Source: Yinghuangia soli (GTDB lineage Bacteria; Actinomycetota; Actinomycetes; Streptomycetales; Streptomycetaceae). From it: 64,000 nucleotides of DNA. The DNA lies in NCBI RefSeq assembly GCF_021502675.1, contig NZ_JAKFHA010000016.1, positions 32,922 through 96,921 on the forward strand. The letters run 5' to 3'. The position numbers were made by a program, and so were the translations under genes. The first letter of the stretch is position 1. Every line of letters starts with the position of its first letter. Positions 33,881 to 42,876 of this stretch are shown here, piece after piece. The notes beneath the pieces are model-generated. The model was not told the DNA's origin. It saw only the letters and a list, made by a program, of their open reading frames with translations, and did no database searches.

Positions 33881-35437
33881 ATGACCACCGGCACCGTCAC
33901 CCCCGACCTCGACGCGTTCCGCGCGCTCGCGCGCAGCCTGCGGGTCATCCCCGTCACGCGGCGGTTCCTCGCGGACGGCGACACCCCGGTCGGCCTGTAC
34001 CGCAAGCTGGCCGCCGAGCGCCCGGGCACGTTCCTCCTCGAATCGGCGGAGAACGGGCGTACCTGGTCCCGGTATTCGTTCGTCGGCGTGCGCAGCCGCG
34101 CCACGCTGACCGAGTCCGGCGGCGCGGCCCGCTGGCTCGGCGAGCCGCCGGCCGGCATCCCGCGCGAAGGCGACCCGCTGGACGTGCTGCGCGCCACCGT
34201 CGAGGCGCTGCACACGCCGCACGAGCTCGCCGATTTCTCGGGGGCCGGCCTGCCCGATCTGCCGCCGCTGCACGGCGGCATGGTCGGCTACCTCGGCTAC
34301 GACATCGTGCGCCGCCTCGAACGGCTGCCCGAACTGGCCCGCGACGACCTGCGCGTGCCCGAGCTGATGATGATGCTGGCCACCGACCTCGCGGTCCTCG
34401 ACCACGCGGACGGCACCGTCCTGCTGATCGCCAACGCGATCAACTGGAACGGCCTGGAGTCCGGTGTCGACGAGGCCTACCGCGATGCGGTCGCCCGCCT
34501 CGACGCGATGACCGCCGACCTGGCCCGCCCCGCCGAGAGCAGCGCCTCGTACGTGCAGGGCGGCGTCACCCCCGAGTGGACGAGCCCGTGGGGCGGCGCC
34601 GAGTACCGCAAGGCGGTCGACGCGGCCAAGGAGGAGATCCGGGCCGGCGAGGCGTTCCAGATCGTCCTGTCGCAGCGCTTCGAGATGCCCACCGCGGCGA
34701 GCGCCCTGGACATCTACCGGGTGCTGCGCACCACCAACCCGAGCCCCTACATGTACCTGTTCCGGCTGCCCGGCCCGGACGGCGGCGCCGAGGGCGGCTT
34801 CGACATCGTCGGCTCCAGCCCCGAGGCGCTGGTCAAGGTCACCGGCGGCCGCGCGATGGTGCACCCCATCGCGGGCACCCGCCCGCGCGGCGCGGGCCCG
34901 GAGGAGGACGCCGAGCTGGCCGCCGAGCTGCTCGCCGACCCCAAGGAGCGCGCCGAGCACCTGATGCTCGTCGACCTGGGCCGCAACGACCTGGGCCGGG
35001 TCTGCGCGCCGGGCAGCGTCGAGGTCGTCGACTTCATGTCCATCGAGCGCTACAGCCACGTCATGCACATCGTCTCCACGGTCGTCGGGCAGCTGGACGA
35101 AGGCCGCACCGCGCTCGACGTGCTGGCCGCCTGCTTCCCCGCGGGCACGCTGTCCGGGGCGCCGAAGCCGCGCGCGATGGAGATCATCGAGGAGTTCGAG
35201 CCGACCCGGCGCGGGCTGTACGGCGGCTGCGTCGGCTACGTCGACTTCGCCGGCGACCTCGACACCGCGATCGCCATCCGCACCGCGCTGATCCGGGACG
35301 GCGTCGCGTACGTTCAGGCCGGGGCGGGGGTGGTGGCCGACTCCGACCCGGTCGGCGAGGACACCGAATGCCGCAACAAGGCCGCCGCGGTCCTCCGCGC
35401 GATCGCGACCGCCGCGACGCTGGAGTCGGCCCGATGA
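33881..35437 (+). CDS. trpE: Anthranilate synthase component I
   Basis: A 518-residue enzyme that makes anthranilate from chorismate with ammonia from a TrpG-type partner, which is not encoded here. The feedback-binding N-terminal region contains [18 protein letters not shown]. The catalytic chorismate-binding half contains [30 protein letters not shown] and [14 protein letters not shown] with GGGAGAT upstream. I looked for the Trp-codon leader peptide known from some streptomycete trpE genes and did not find it in the 98 bases after hisI. The gene stop overlaps the next ORF. Confidence 0.95.
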   Translation: MTTGTVTPDLDAFRALARSLRVIPVTRRFLADGDTPVGLYRKLAAERPGTFLLESAENGRTWSRYSFVGVRSRATLTESGGAARWLGEPPAGIPREGDPLDVLRATVEALHTPHELADFSGAGLPDLPPLHGGMVGYLGYDIVRRLERLPELARDDLRVPELMMMLATDLAVLDHADGTVLLIANAINWNGLESGVDEAYRDAVARLDAMTADLARPAESSASYVQGGVTPEWTSPWGGAEYRKAVDAAKEEIRAGEAFQIVLSQRFEMPTAASALDIYRVLRTTNPSPYMYLFRLPGPDGGAEGGFDIVGSSPEALVKVTGGRAMVHPIAGTRPRGAGPEEDAELAAELLADPKERAEHLMLVDLGRNDLGRVCAPGSVEVVDFMSIERYSHVMHIVSTVVGQLDEGRTALDVLAACFPAGTLSGAPKPRAMEIIEEFEPTRRGLYGGCVGYVDFAGDLDTAIAIRTALIRDGVAYVQAGAGVVADSDPVGEDTECRNKAAAVLRAIATAATLESAR

Positions 35438-36126
35438 CCGGCCCCGCGAACTCCCCGGCGGCGCACCCCGCGAGCACCGGCACGACCGAGAACGCCGCGA
35501 CCGTGCGTACCGGCGGCAACGAAGCCGCCGCCGACGCCGCCGCCCGCAAGGCTGTCCGCCGCGAGATGGGCACCGCGCTCCTGCTGGTCCTCCTCGGCGC
35601 CGCACTCGTGCTCTCGCTCGGCGGCCGCGTCTGGGCGGAAGGGGCGGCGCTCTCGCACGGCACCCGCTTCCCGATCGAGGCCAGCGGCTCGGCGGTCAGC
35701 AAGGTCCCGGCCGTCCTCGCGCTCGTCGGCCTGGCCGGCGCCGTCGCGGTCCTGGCCACCCGGGGCGTGTTCCGCGGCATCGTGGGCGCCGTGCTGGCGC
35801 TGGCCGGCGCGGGTATTGCCGCGGCCGCGGTCGCGGGCTCCTCGGACCGCTCCGCGCTGGACGCCAAGGCCGCGACCAAGGCTGCGGTGGAAGGCGTCCG
35901 CGCGGTCGAGGTGACGCACACCATCTGGCCGTGGATCACCCTGGCCGGCGGAGTCCTGATGCTGCTCGGCGGCCTCGCCGTGATGGTCCGCGGCCGCAAC
36001 TGGCCCGGCATGGGCAGCCGTTACGAGGCCCCCAGCACCGAGGGACCGGCCCGGCAGGCCAAGAAGAGCCGGACTTCCGCGGACCTGTGGAACGCGCTCG
36101 ACCGCGGCGAGGACCCGACCGGCTGA
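35434..36126 (+). CDS. Trp-region conserved membrane protein (TIGR02234-like)
   Basis: A 230-residue protein with a low-complexity N-terminus of about 40 residues. It has four hydrophobic helices (about 45-65, 90-108, 110-130 and 165-190) and a charged C-terminus. The ATG overlaps the trpE stop. Size, topology and position match the actinobacterial trp-region membrane protein family TIGR02234. It has been kept next to trp genes in many genomes without an assigned role; transport or sensing of an aromatic compound is one possibility, but nothing shown here proves it. Confidence 0.82.
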   Translation: MTGPANSPAAHPASTGTTENAATVRTGGNEAAADAAARKAVRREMGTALLLVLLGAALVLSLGGRVWAEGAALSHGTRFPIEASGSAVSKVPAVLALVGLAGAVAVLATRGVFRGIVGAVLALAGAGIAAAAVAGSSDRSALDAKAATKAAVEGVRAVEVTHTIWPWITLAGGVLMLLGGLAVMVRGRNWPGMGSRYEAPSTEGPARQAKKSRTSADLWNALDRGEDPTG

Positions 36127-36267
36127 CACCCCGCCGGACCGCCCGTCCGCCACCCCGGGTCAGGAGCACTGCTCCGTATGGGGACAATGGAAGCTGCGGC
36201 GCACCGCCGAGGCGCGGCCCGGCACCGCAGATATGAACTCTGTGAACCTGTGGAACAAGGAGCAACG

Positions 36268-36474
36268 ATGTCGCAGGCCGACCACCACGGGAATACCCCC
36301 GCCGCCTGGACCCTGACGATCCTCGCGCTGATCGGGTCGACCGTCTCCGGGGTGGCGCTGATCATGCCCAGCCCCGTGCTGTTCTGGGCCGGCCTCGCCG
36401 TCATAGCGGTCGGCGCCGTCGTGGCGGGCGGCATGCGCATGGCCGGCATGGGCGCGATCCCGGCCCGCCGGTAG
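36268..36474 (+). CDS. HGxxPAAW-motif small membrane protein
   Basis: A 68-residue protein with the N-terminal motif HGNTPAAW at residues 6-13 and two hydrophobic helices (about 16-36 and 40-58). The motif defines a small actinobacterial family found beside trp genes. ATG 36268 with AAGGAG 6 bases upstream; a longer reading from 36178 lacks a ribosome-binding site. Function unknown. Confidence 0.85.
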   Translation: MSQADHHGNTPAAWTLTILALIGSTVSGVALIMPSPVLFWAGLAVIAVGAVVAGGMRMAGMGAIPARR

Positions 36475-36496
36475 CCGCCGCACCGCTGCGCCGCAG

Positions 36497-36560
36497 GACG
36501 CCTCCTTCCCTGGTTTCCCTGGTTTTCCCCGGTTTTCCCCGGAGCAGGGGAGGAGGCGTC
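36497..36560 (+). terminator. Large inverted repeat with CCCCGGTTTT-rich loop
   Basis: Arms 36497-36512 (GACGCCTCCTTCCCTG) and 36545-36560 pair over 16 bases with one G-T wobble. The 32-base loop is a run of TTTCC/TTTTCCCCGG repeats. It sits between two genes and may act as terminator of the upstream unit or as a leader structure of the downstream gene. Confidence 0.5.
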
Positions 36561-36725
36561 GCCATGTCCGCTCGTTTGTCGGACAATCACCGCGGTCCGG
36601 GGCCGCGCACGCGCGCCGGTGTCGCTACTGTGGGCGTGCCGTCCGGCGTGGTCCGGACCATGGGGACCAGCGCGTCCGGGCCTGCCGCCCGGCGGACGCC
36701 TGGGCGCGAAGGGGATCGCAGGCAC

Positions 36726-37283
36726 ATGAGTCAGGGCTATCCGCCCCCGCCGCAGTCGGGCGGGCCACCGCAGTGGGGCAAGCCGCAGCCGTTCGGCAAC
36801 CCGTCGCCGCACGCGCAGCCCACCGCTCCCTACGGCGCCCCGCAGCCGTCCGCGCAAGGCCAGCCGCCGCCCCCGCAGCCGTACGGCACACCCGGCCCGG
36901 TGCCGCCCACCACTCCGTACGGCTATCCCGGCACACCCGGCCGGCAGCCCGGGCAGCCCTACTACGGTCAGGCGAGCAGCCCGCCCGGCTACGGCCCGCC
37001 CACGCAGCCCCCGGCCCCGCCCACCCCGCCGCCGGACAACTTCCTGGTGTGGGCGGTGCTGTCCACGGTCTTCTGCTGCTTCCTGGCCGGCATCCCCGCA
37101 CTGCTCGCCGCGACCTCGGTGAACGAGCGCTGGCTGCGCGGCGACCTCGCGGGCGCCCGCGAGGCCTCGCTGCGGGCCCGCAACTGGACGATCGGCGCGG
37201 TGCTGCTCGGCGTCATCTTCTGGACCAGCTGGATGATCGGCGTCTTCGTGCTCGGCTGGAAGGAAACGCTGGGCGACCTGTGA
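36726..37283 (+). CDS. CD225/dispanin-family membrane protein
   Basis: A 185-residue protein. The first 95 residues are a Pro/Gln/Gly/Tyr-rich disordered tail. The C-terminal part has the CD225 pattern: DNFLVWAVLSTVFCCFLAGIP with the Cys pair, the VNERWLRGDLAGAREAS loop, and a second helix ending in a short tail. Eukaryotic CD225 proteins include IFITMs; bacterial members are common in actinobacteria and not well understood. ATG 36726 after a weak ribosome-binding site. It is followed 25 bases later by a DUF2752 gene. Confidence 0.85.
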   Translation: MSQGYPPPPQSGGPPQWGKPQPFGNPSPHAQPTAPYGAPQPSAQGQPPPPQPYGTPGPVPPTTPYGYPGTPGRQPGQPYYGQASSPPGYGPPTQPPAPPTPPPDNFLVWAVLSTVFCCFLAGIPALLAATSVNERWLRGDLAGAREASLRARNWTIGAVLLGVIFWTSWMIGVFVLGWKETLGDL

Positions 37284-37308
37284 GCCGGCCCGCGCCGGGG
37301 AGGGCAGG

Positions 37309-37776
37309 ATGGACGACGTGACCGGTTCACCCACGCCCGACGCGGCGTTCCTGCGCCCCGCGCCGCCCCCGCCCGGGAAGCGGCTCGCGCTGCGCCTGGC
37401 GGGACCCGCCGCGGTGGCCGCCGGCGTGCTGGCCGCCACCGCGTACGTCGGCACCGTGGACCCGAACGAGCCCGGCCACTACCCGCTCTGCCCCACGCTG
37501 CAGTTCACCGGGCTGTTCTGCCCGGGCTGCGGCGGCCTGCGGTGCGTGCACGCGCTCGCCTCCGCCGACATCCCGGCCGCGCTGGGCTTCAATGCGTTCG
37601 CCGTCGCGATGGTCCCGCTGCTGGTGTTCATCTGGCTGCGCTGGACCGTGCGTTCGGCCCGCGGCCAGGTCCGCATGTCGGCCGCCGACCCGCGGCTGGT
37701 CAAGCTCCTCCTGGCCGGCATCGCGGTGTTCACCGTGCTCCGCAACCTGCCGTTCGGCACCTGGCTCGCGCCCTGA
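37309..37776 (+). CDS. DUF2752 membrane protein
   Basis: A 155-residue protein with the DUF2752 signature: CPTLQFTGLFCPGCGGLRCVH with a cluster of Cys and the (x)RxxH segment, around residues 63-84. There are hydrophobic helices before it (about 30-50) and after it (about 95-113 and 130-147). The Cys-rich loop could bind a metal or form disulfides. Family function is unknown. Start ATG with GGGCAGG upstream; it is close behind the dispanin-like gene, and the two often occur together. Confidence 0.85.
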   Translation: MDDVTGSPTPDAAFLRPAPPPPGKRLALRLAGPAAVAAGVLAATAYVGTVDPNEPGHYPLCPTLQFTGLFCPGCGGLRCVHALASADIPAALGFNAFAVAMVPLLVFIWLRWTVRSARGQVRMSAADPRLVKLLLAGIAVFTVLRNLPFGTWLAP

Positions 37777-37875
37777 TCCCGCAAACCGACCGGTGACGGG
37801 ACGGGTACAGGAGGGGTACAGGCCGCAAAATGCCCGCCTTGTGGACCGGCGGGGCAGTGGTTCCGTGCGACGCCG

Positions 37876-37881
37876 TATGCT
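37876..37881 (+). promoter_or_regulatory. Possible -10 of the trpC promoter
   Basis: TATGCT at 37876-37881 is a good -10 hexamer in the 266-base gap before trpC. No -35 at the proper distance is obvious. Transcription from here would give a leader of about 155 bases containing GC-rich hairpins but no Trp-rich leader peptide. Confidence 0.3.
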
Positions 37882-38042
37882 GCCCCCACCTCAGCGACGG
37901 TACGCGGTCGGCCGACTCCTTCGGCGGGCCGATACCATCGAAGGGCCGGAACCTTCCGACGCCGCCAGGCGTTGCCGGGCCCGGCCCGGGGCGACCCGGT
38001 CGGACGATCCAGTCCGTCACCTGTGACGAGGGGATGCAAAGC

Positions 38043-38852
38043 GTGAGCGTGCTCGACGAGATCATCGACGGTGTGAGCGCCGACCTCGCCGAGCGACAGG
38101 CCCGCGTATCCCTTGATGAAATCAAGGATTTGGCGGCCGCGGCACCGCCCGCCAAGGACGCGATCGGCGCGCTGCGCTCCGGCGGCATCGCGGTGATCGC
38201 CGAGGTCAAGCGCTCCAGCCCGTCCAAGGGCGCGCTCGCCGCCATCGCCGACCCGGCCGGCCTGGCCGCCGACTACGAGGCGGGCGGCGCGGCGATCATC
38301 TCCGTGCTCACCGAGCAGCGCCGCTTCGGCGGTTCGCTCGACGACCTCGACGCGGTCCGCGCCCGGGTGGACATCCCGGTGCTGCGCAAGGACTTCATCA
38401 CCACCAGCTACCAGCTGTGGGAGGCCCGTGCGCACGGCGCCGACCTCGCCCTGCTCATCGTCGCCGCACTGGACCAGAACGCCCTGGTCTCGCTCATCGA
38501 GCGCGCCAAGTCGATCGGCCTCACGCCGCTCGTCGAGGTGCACGACGAAGAGGAGACCGAGCGCGCCCTCGAAGCCGGTGCGCAGATCATCGGTGTGAAT
38601 GCGCGCAATCTCAAGACCCTCGAGGTCGACCGCGCAAACTTCGCGCGAATCGCTCCGATGATCCCCGAGACCGTCATCCGCATCGCCGAGTCCGGCGTCC
38701 GCGGCCCGCACGACCTGATCGCGTACGCCAACGCCGGCGCCGACGCGGTCCTGGTCGGCGAGTCGCTGGTCACCGGCCGCGACCCGCGCAGCAGCGTGGC
38801 CGACCTGGTCGCCGCCGGCGCGCACCCCGCGCTGCGGCACGGCCGCGGCTGA
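38043..38852 (+). CDS. trpC: Indole-3-glycerol phosphate synthase
   Basis: A 269-residue (beta/alpha)8 enzyme forming indole-3-glycerol phosphate from CdRP. Signature segments are [12 protein letters not shown] (catalytic Lys), [16 protein letters not shown] and ESGVRGP. GTG 38043 is chosen because GAGGGG lies 9 bases upstream and the product then starts VSVLDEII as in other streptomycetes; ATG 38034 is in frame but has no ribosome-binding site. It is monofunctional, not fused to TrpF. First gene of the trpC-M-B-A unit. Confidence 0.95.
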   Translation: MSVLDEIIDGVSADLAERQARVSLDEIKDLAAAAPPAKDAIGALRSGGIAVIAEVKRSSPSKGALAAIADPAGLAADYEAGGAAIISVLTEQRRFGGSLDDLDAVRARVDIPVLRKDFITTSYQLWEARAHGADLALLIVAALDQNALVSLIERAKSIGLTPLVEVHDEEETERALEAGAQIIGVNARNLKTLEVDRANFARIAPMIPETVIRIAESGVRGPHDLIAYANAGADAVLVGESLVTGRDPRSSVADLVAAGAHPALRHGRG

Positions 38853-38868
38853 GCGGCGGAGGAGCACC

Positions 38869-39021
38869 ATGAACTGCCGAGACCTGGTCGGGCGCTTCGC
38901 CCGGGGCGCCAAGCCCCGCGGCTGCCGCGCGCCCGCGCGCCGCGTCCGCGGCCGCCGGGTCCGGTTCGTCATCGGCTGCGAGCCCGGCCAGATCCCGGGG
39001 AGGCGATGGCGGCACCGCTGA
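38869..39021 (+). CDS. trpM: TrpM, small basic tryptophan-biosynthesis modulator
   Basis: A 50-residue Arg-rich protein starting with MNCRDLVGRFARG and containing three Cys and the segment VRFVIGCEPGQIPG. ATG at 38869 with the strong ribosome-binding site CGGAGGAGCACC. Size, position between trpC and trpB and composition match TrpM of S. coelicolor, which was reported to affect growth, development and antibiotic production. How it acts is not settled. About one-third of the residues are Arg, so nucleic-acid or ribosome contact is conceivable. Confidence 0.8.
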   Translation: MNCRDLVGRFARGAKPRGCRAPARRVRGRRVRFVIGCEPGQIPGRRWRHR

Positions 39022-39129
39022 CCGTCCGTCAGTCGTGTGCCCGTCATCCGTGACGGCGCGCTGCACGCCACCCGCTCGCCGCGAGTGTCGTCCGGCGTTC
39101 CACCCACCTCTCCCCAGAGGATCAACTCC

Positions 39130-40359
39130 ATGTCTCACGAGACCGTCCAGCCGGATCCGTCCGGCCACTTCGGCGTCTTCGGCGGGCGTTTCCTGCCCGA
39201 GGCGCTCATCGCCGCCCTCGACGAGCTGACCGCCGCGTACGAGAAGGCCAAGGACGACCCCGAGTTCCAGGCCGAGTTCACCGGCCTGCTCAAGGACTAC
39301 GCGGGCCGGCCCAGCATCGTCACCGAGGCGCCGCGCTTCGCCGAGCACGCCGGCGGGGCCCGCATCATCCTCAAGCGCGAGGACCTCAACCACACCGGCT
39401 CGCACAAGATCAACAACGTGCTCGGCCAGGCCCTGCTCACCAAGCGCATGGGCAAGACCCGGGTCATCGCGGAGACCGGCGCGGGCCAGCACGGCGTGGC
39501 CACCGCCACCGCGTGCGCCCTGCTCGGCCTCGAATGCGTCGTCTACATGGGCGAGGCCGACACCAAGCGGCAGGCCCTGAACGTGGCCCGCATGCGCGTG
39601 CTCGGTGCCGAGGTCATCCCGGTCACGATCGGCTCGCGCACCCTCAAGGACGCCATCAACGAGGCGCTCCGCGACTGGGTCACCAACGTCGACAGCACGC
39701 ACTACCTGCTCGGTACCGCGGCCGGCGCGCACCCGTTCCCGGCCATGGTCCGGGACTTCGCGCGCATCGTCGGCGTCGAGGCCCGGCAGCAGGTCCTCGA
39801 CCTGACCGGCCGGCTCCCCGACGCGGTCGCCGCGTGCGTGGGCGGCGGCTCCAACGCGATCGGCATCTTCCACGCCTTCATCCCCGACGAGGGCGTCGCC
39901 CTCTACGGCTACGAGGCGGGCGGCGACGGTGTCGAGACCGGCCGGCACGCGGCCTCGATCACCGGCGGCTCCATCGGCGTGCTGCACGGCGCCCGCACCT
40001 ACCTGCTGCAGGACGAGTACGGCCAGACCCAGGAGAGCCACTCCATCTCCGCGGGCCTGGACTACCCGGCGGTCGGTCCCGAGCACGCCTGGCTGCACCA
40101 GACCGGCCGCGCGAACTACCGGCCGGTCAACGACGACGCGGCGATGGCCGCGTTCCGCCTGCTGTGCCGCACCGAGGGCATCATCCCGGCGATCGAGTCC
40201 GCGCACGCGCTGGCCGGCGCCATCGAACTGGGCAAGGAGCTCGGCCCGGACGCGACCATCCTGGTCTGCCTCTCCGGGCGCGGCGACAAGGACATGCACA
40301 CCGCCGCGCGCTACTTCGACCTGTTCGACGCCGACGTCCGCGAGGAGGACCAGCAGTGA
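39130..40359 (+). CDS. trpB: Tryptophan synthase beta chain
   Basis: A 409-residue PLP enzyme that condenses indole with serine. The PLP lysine is in [14 protein letters not shown], and further signatures are [10 protein letters not shown], the phosphate loop GGGSNAIG, and the C-terminal [12 protein letters not shown] at 39130 after AGAGGATCAACTCC. It forms an alpha2-beta2 complex with the product of the overlapping trpA gene. Confidence 0.96.
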   Translation: MSHETVQPDPSGHFGVFGGRFLPEALIAALDELTAAYEKAKDDPEFQAEFTGLLKDYAGRPSIVTEAPRFAEHAGGARIILKREDLNHTGSHKINNVLGQALLTKRMGKTRVIAETGAGQHGVATATACALLGLECVVYMGEADTKRQALNVARMRVLGAEVIPVTIGSRTLKDAINEALRDWVTNVDSTHYLLGTAAGAHPFPAMVRDFARIVGVEARQQVLDLTGRLPDAVAACVGGGSNAIGIFHAFIPDEGVALYGYEAGGDGVETGRHAASITGGSIGVLHGARTYLLQDEYGQTQESHSISAGLDYPAVGPEHAWLHQTGRANYRPVNDDAAMAAFRLLCRTEGIIPAIESAHALAGAIELGKELGPDATILVCLSGRGDKDMHTAARYFDLFDADVREEDQQ

Positions 40360-41159
40360 GCACCCGCCTGACCGAAGTCCTTGCCGCGGCCAAGGCCGAG
40401 AACCGCGCGGCACTCGTCGGCTACCTGCCGGCCGGCTACCCGAGTGTCGAAGGGTCGGCCGCGGCCGCCCGCGCGATGGTCGAGGGCGGCTGCGACATCA
40501 TCGAGATCGGCCTGCCCTACAGCGACCCGCAGATGGACGGCCCGGTCATCCAGCGGGCCGTCGAGCACGCGCTCGCACACGGCACCAACACCCGCCACGT
40601 CATCGACAACGCCCGCGCGGTCGCCGAGACCGGGGCCGCGTCGCTGGTCATGACGTACTGGAACCCGATCGAGCGGTACGGCGTCGAGCGGTTCGCCGAG
40701 GAGCTGGCCGCGGCCGGCGGCTCCGGGGTCATCACCCCGGACCTCATCCCGGACGAGGCCGCGGAGTGGATCGCCGCGACCGACAAGCACGGCCTGGACC
40801 GCGTCTTCCTGGTCGCGCCGTCGTCCACCGACGCCCGCCTCAAGCTCACCGCGGATGCGGCCGGCGGCTTCGTCTACGCCGCATCCACGATGGGCATCAC
40901 CGGCACCCGCACCAGCGTCGGGAACCGGGCCGCCGAACTCGTGGGCCGCACCCGCAAGGTCACCGACCTGCCGATCTGCGTCGGCCTGGGCGTCTCGAAC
41001 GCCGCGCAGGCAGCCGAGATCGCCGGCTACGCGGACGGTGTCATCGTGGGTTCGGCCTTCGTGCGCGCACTGCTCGAAGCCGAGACCCCCGAGGCCGGCC
41101 TCGACGCGGTCCGCACCCTGGCCGCCGAGCTCGCCGAGGGTGTGCGCTCCGGGAGATAA
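40356..41159 (+). CDS. trpA: Tryptophan synthase alpha chain
   Basis: A 267-residue (beta/alpha)8 lyase releasing indole from indole-3-glycerol phosphate. Catalytic Glu in [16 protein letters not shown] and the Asp in MDGPVIQ are present, as are the loop-6 region [15 protein letters not shown] and GLGVSN. The GTG start overlaps the trpB stop. It is the last trp gene and is followed by a strong terminator. Confidence 0.95.
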   Translation: MSTRLTEVLAAAKAENRAALVGYLPAGYPSVEGSAAAARAMVEGGCDIIEIGLPYSDPQMDGPVIQRAVEHALAHGTNTRHVIDNARAVAETGAASLVMTYWNPIERYGVERFAEELAAAGGSGVITPDLIPDEAAEWIAATDKHGLDRVFLVAPSSTDARLKLTADAAGGFVYAASTMGITGTRTSVGNRAAELVGRTRKVTDLPICVGLGVSNAAQAAEIAGYADGVIVGSAFVRALLEAETPEAGLDAVRTLAAELAEGVRSGR

Positions 41160-41204
41160 GCACCACGTAAAAAATTGGGACATAGCCATCTAGATGGCAT
41201 CATG

Positions 41205-41240
41205 GCGGGCGGTCACCACGCGCAAGTGGTGGCCGCCCGC
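41205..41240 (+). terminator. Terminator after the trp genes
   Basis: A 15-base stem (41205-41219 with 41226-41240, one G-T wobble) and a 6-base loop, followed by TTCCGTTT. It lies 46 bases after the trpA stop. Confidence 0.8.
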
Positions 41241-41246
41241 TTCCGT

Positions 41247-41274
41247 TTGACCTCAACGAGTTACTCCGTACGAG
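41247..41274 (+). promoter_or_regulatory. Promoter candidate for the MauE-DsbA-like unit
   Basis: TTGACC (41247-41252) and TACGAG (41269-41274) are separated by 16 bases, right after the trp terminator and about 65 bases before the MauE-like start codon. Confidence 0.4.
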
Positions 41275-41339
41275 GAACCTCGGGCCCTGCAAATCGGTTA
41301 AACAAGGGCACCCCACCCATCCGTGACGGAGGTCGAACG

Positions 41340-41876
41340 ATGAACGCGGCTGTCGCCGTGGACCGCCCGACAGGCGGCTCTTCCGGCCCCTCTGCCCTGC
41401 GCCGCGCGATCCCCTGGATCGGCGTCGCCGCCCGCCTGGCCCTGGCCGTGGTGTGGGCCTGGGCCGGCTGGGAGAAGGCCGTCAACCCCGCCCAGGCCGC
41501 CCAGGCCGTGCGCGCGTTCGACGTGCTGCCCGAGAGCCTGGTCGAACCGGTCGGCTACGCCCTGCCCTACCTCGAACTGGGCCTGGCGGCGCTCCTGCTG
41601 GTCGGCCTCGGCACCCGCATCGTGGCCGGCATCTCGGCCCTGCTGCTGATCGTGTTCATCGCGGGCATCGCCCAGGCCTGGGCCCGCGGCCTGGCCATCG
41701 ACTGCGGCTGCTTCGGCGGCGGCGGCCCGATCGCCCCGGACCAGACCAAGTACCTGCAGGAGATCCTGCGCGACCTGGCGTTCATGGTGCCTGCCGTGTG
41801 GCTGCTCTTCTTCCCGCGCACGCACCTGTCCGCGGACGCGTGGCTGGCCATAGAGGGCGACGCGTACGACGACTGA
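41340..41876 (+). CDS. MauE/DoxX-like membrane protein
   Basis: A 178-residue protein with four membrane helices (about 23-42, 60-78, 85-108 and 135-155). It has a Cys pair in the loop after helix 3 (AIDCGCFGGGGP), a hallmark of MauE-type proteins that resemble DoxX/vitamin K epoxide reductase-like redox carriers. ATG with CGGAGGTCGAACG. It is followed by a DsbA-like thioredoxin-fold gene 72 bases downstream. The two together suggest an extracytoplasmic disulfide system: MauE-like as membrane oxidant/reductant and the DsbA-like protein as thiol catalyst. Confidence 0.85.
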   Translation: MNAAVAVDRPTGGSSGPSALRRAIPWIGVAARLALAVVWAWAGWEKAVNPAQAAQAVRAFDVLPESLVEPVGYALPYLELGLAALLLVGLGTRIVAGISALLLIVFIAGIAQAWARGLAIDCGCFGGGGPIAPDQTKYLQEILRDLAFMVPAVWLLFFPRTHLSADAWLAIEGDAYDD

Positions 41877-41948
41877 ACCACCCGGGCGCAGCGCCTGGCC
41901 CGGCACTCCCGAAGAAAACCGACCGACAGATAGCGGTGACCTGAGGAC

Positions 41949-42767
41949 ATGAGCAAGAAGAACGACGACGGGAAGCGCAACGCCCGCGAGCGCATGCAGG
42001 CCGAGCGGGCCCGCCAGCAGGCCGCGGACAAGCGGAAGCGCGCGTTGATCATCGGCGGTTCCGTCGTCGCGGTCCTCGCGGTCGCCGCCACGATCGGCAT
42101 CGTCGTCGGCAACTCCAAGTCCGACAAGAACGAGACCAGCTGGGCCACCGTCGCGGACAAGCCGCTCAAGCTGCCCGCCAACATGACCAGCACCGTGGTG
42201 CCCTACGGCAGCAACCCGAACGCGCCGGTCGTGACGGTGTACGAAGACTTCCGCTGCCCGATCTGCGAGCAGGTCGAGACCAAGCTCGGCGGCACGCTGA
42301 CGCAGCTCGCCGACGCGGGGACGATCCGCATCGAGTACCACATCGCGTCGTTCCTGGACAAAAACCTCGGCGGCAACGGTTCGAAGTACGCGGCGGCCGC
42401 GGCCGGCTGCGCGCAGGACGCCGGCAAGTTCAAGGCGTACCACGACGTGCTCTACGCGAACCAGCCGGACGAGAGCAGCGACAAGTTCGGCAAGCGCTCC
42501 TACCTGCTCGACCTGGCGAGCAAGGTCGACGGCCTGCGCAGTGCCACCTTCGACCAGTGCGTCAACGACCTGACCTACGCGCCCTGGGTGAAGGCCTCGC
42601 AGGAGGAGTTCAACAACGCCAAGGTCGGCAACGACAAGGTCACCGGCACGCCGACGATCGCGCTGAACAACCAGAAGCTCAAGTACACCGAGGGCAACCA
42701 GATCATGAGCCCCGAGGCGTTCAAGGCGCAGATCGAGGGGATCATCGCCACCATGCCCAAGAGCTGA
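41949..42767 (+). CDS. Membrane-anchored DsbA-like thioredoxin-fold protein
   Basis: A 272-residue protein with a basic cytoplasmic N-terminus (1-30), one membrane anchor (about 31-53) and an extracytoplasmic DsbA/DSBA-like (thioredoxin_4) domain. The active-site motif CPIC is at residues 103-106, with the cis-proline segment TGTPTIALN near residue 238. Two more Cys lie in the helical insert. It likely makes or isomerises disulfides in exported proteins. ATG with TGACCTGAGGAC upstream. It forms a unit with the upstream MauE-like gene; lgt follows after 109 bases. Confidence 0.88.
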   Translation: MSKKNDDGKRNARERMQAERARQQAADKRKRALIIGGSVVAVLAVAATIGIVVGNSKSDKNETSWATVADKPLKLPANMTSTVVPYGSNPNAPVVTVYEDFRCPICEQVETKLGGTLTQLADAGTIRIEYHIASFLDKNLGGNGSKYAAAAAGCAQDAGKFKAYHDVLYANQPDESSDKFGKRSYLLDLASKVDGLRSATFDQCVNDLTYAPWVKASQEEFNNAKVGNDKVTGTPTIALNNQKLKYTEGNQIMSPEAFKAQIEGIIATMPKS

Positions 42768-42876
42768 CCCGATCCGACCGGATCCCGCAGCACGACCGGG
42801 GCCGGGCCGCTCCCGCACGGCGTACTCCGCCCGCGGCAGCAGCCCGGCCCCCGGCACGTGTACCGTCATCCCTGCC

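Noticed and set aside
37877-38026. A 49-residue ORF upstream of trpC as a possible leader peptide
   Set aside because: It has no ribosome-binding site, begins within the -10 element, and contains no Trp codons.
37777-38042. A T-box or riboswitch upstream of trpC
   Set aside because: I saw hairpins but no T-box sequence, no specifier Trp codon structure and no known aptamer motif.
41161-41204. A small ORF beginning MGHSHLDG between trpA and the MauE-like gene
   Set aside because: It is an upstream extension of the MauE-like frame that runs through the terminator; the ATG at 41340 has a much better ribosome-binding site.
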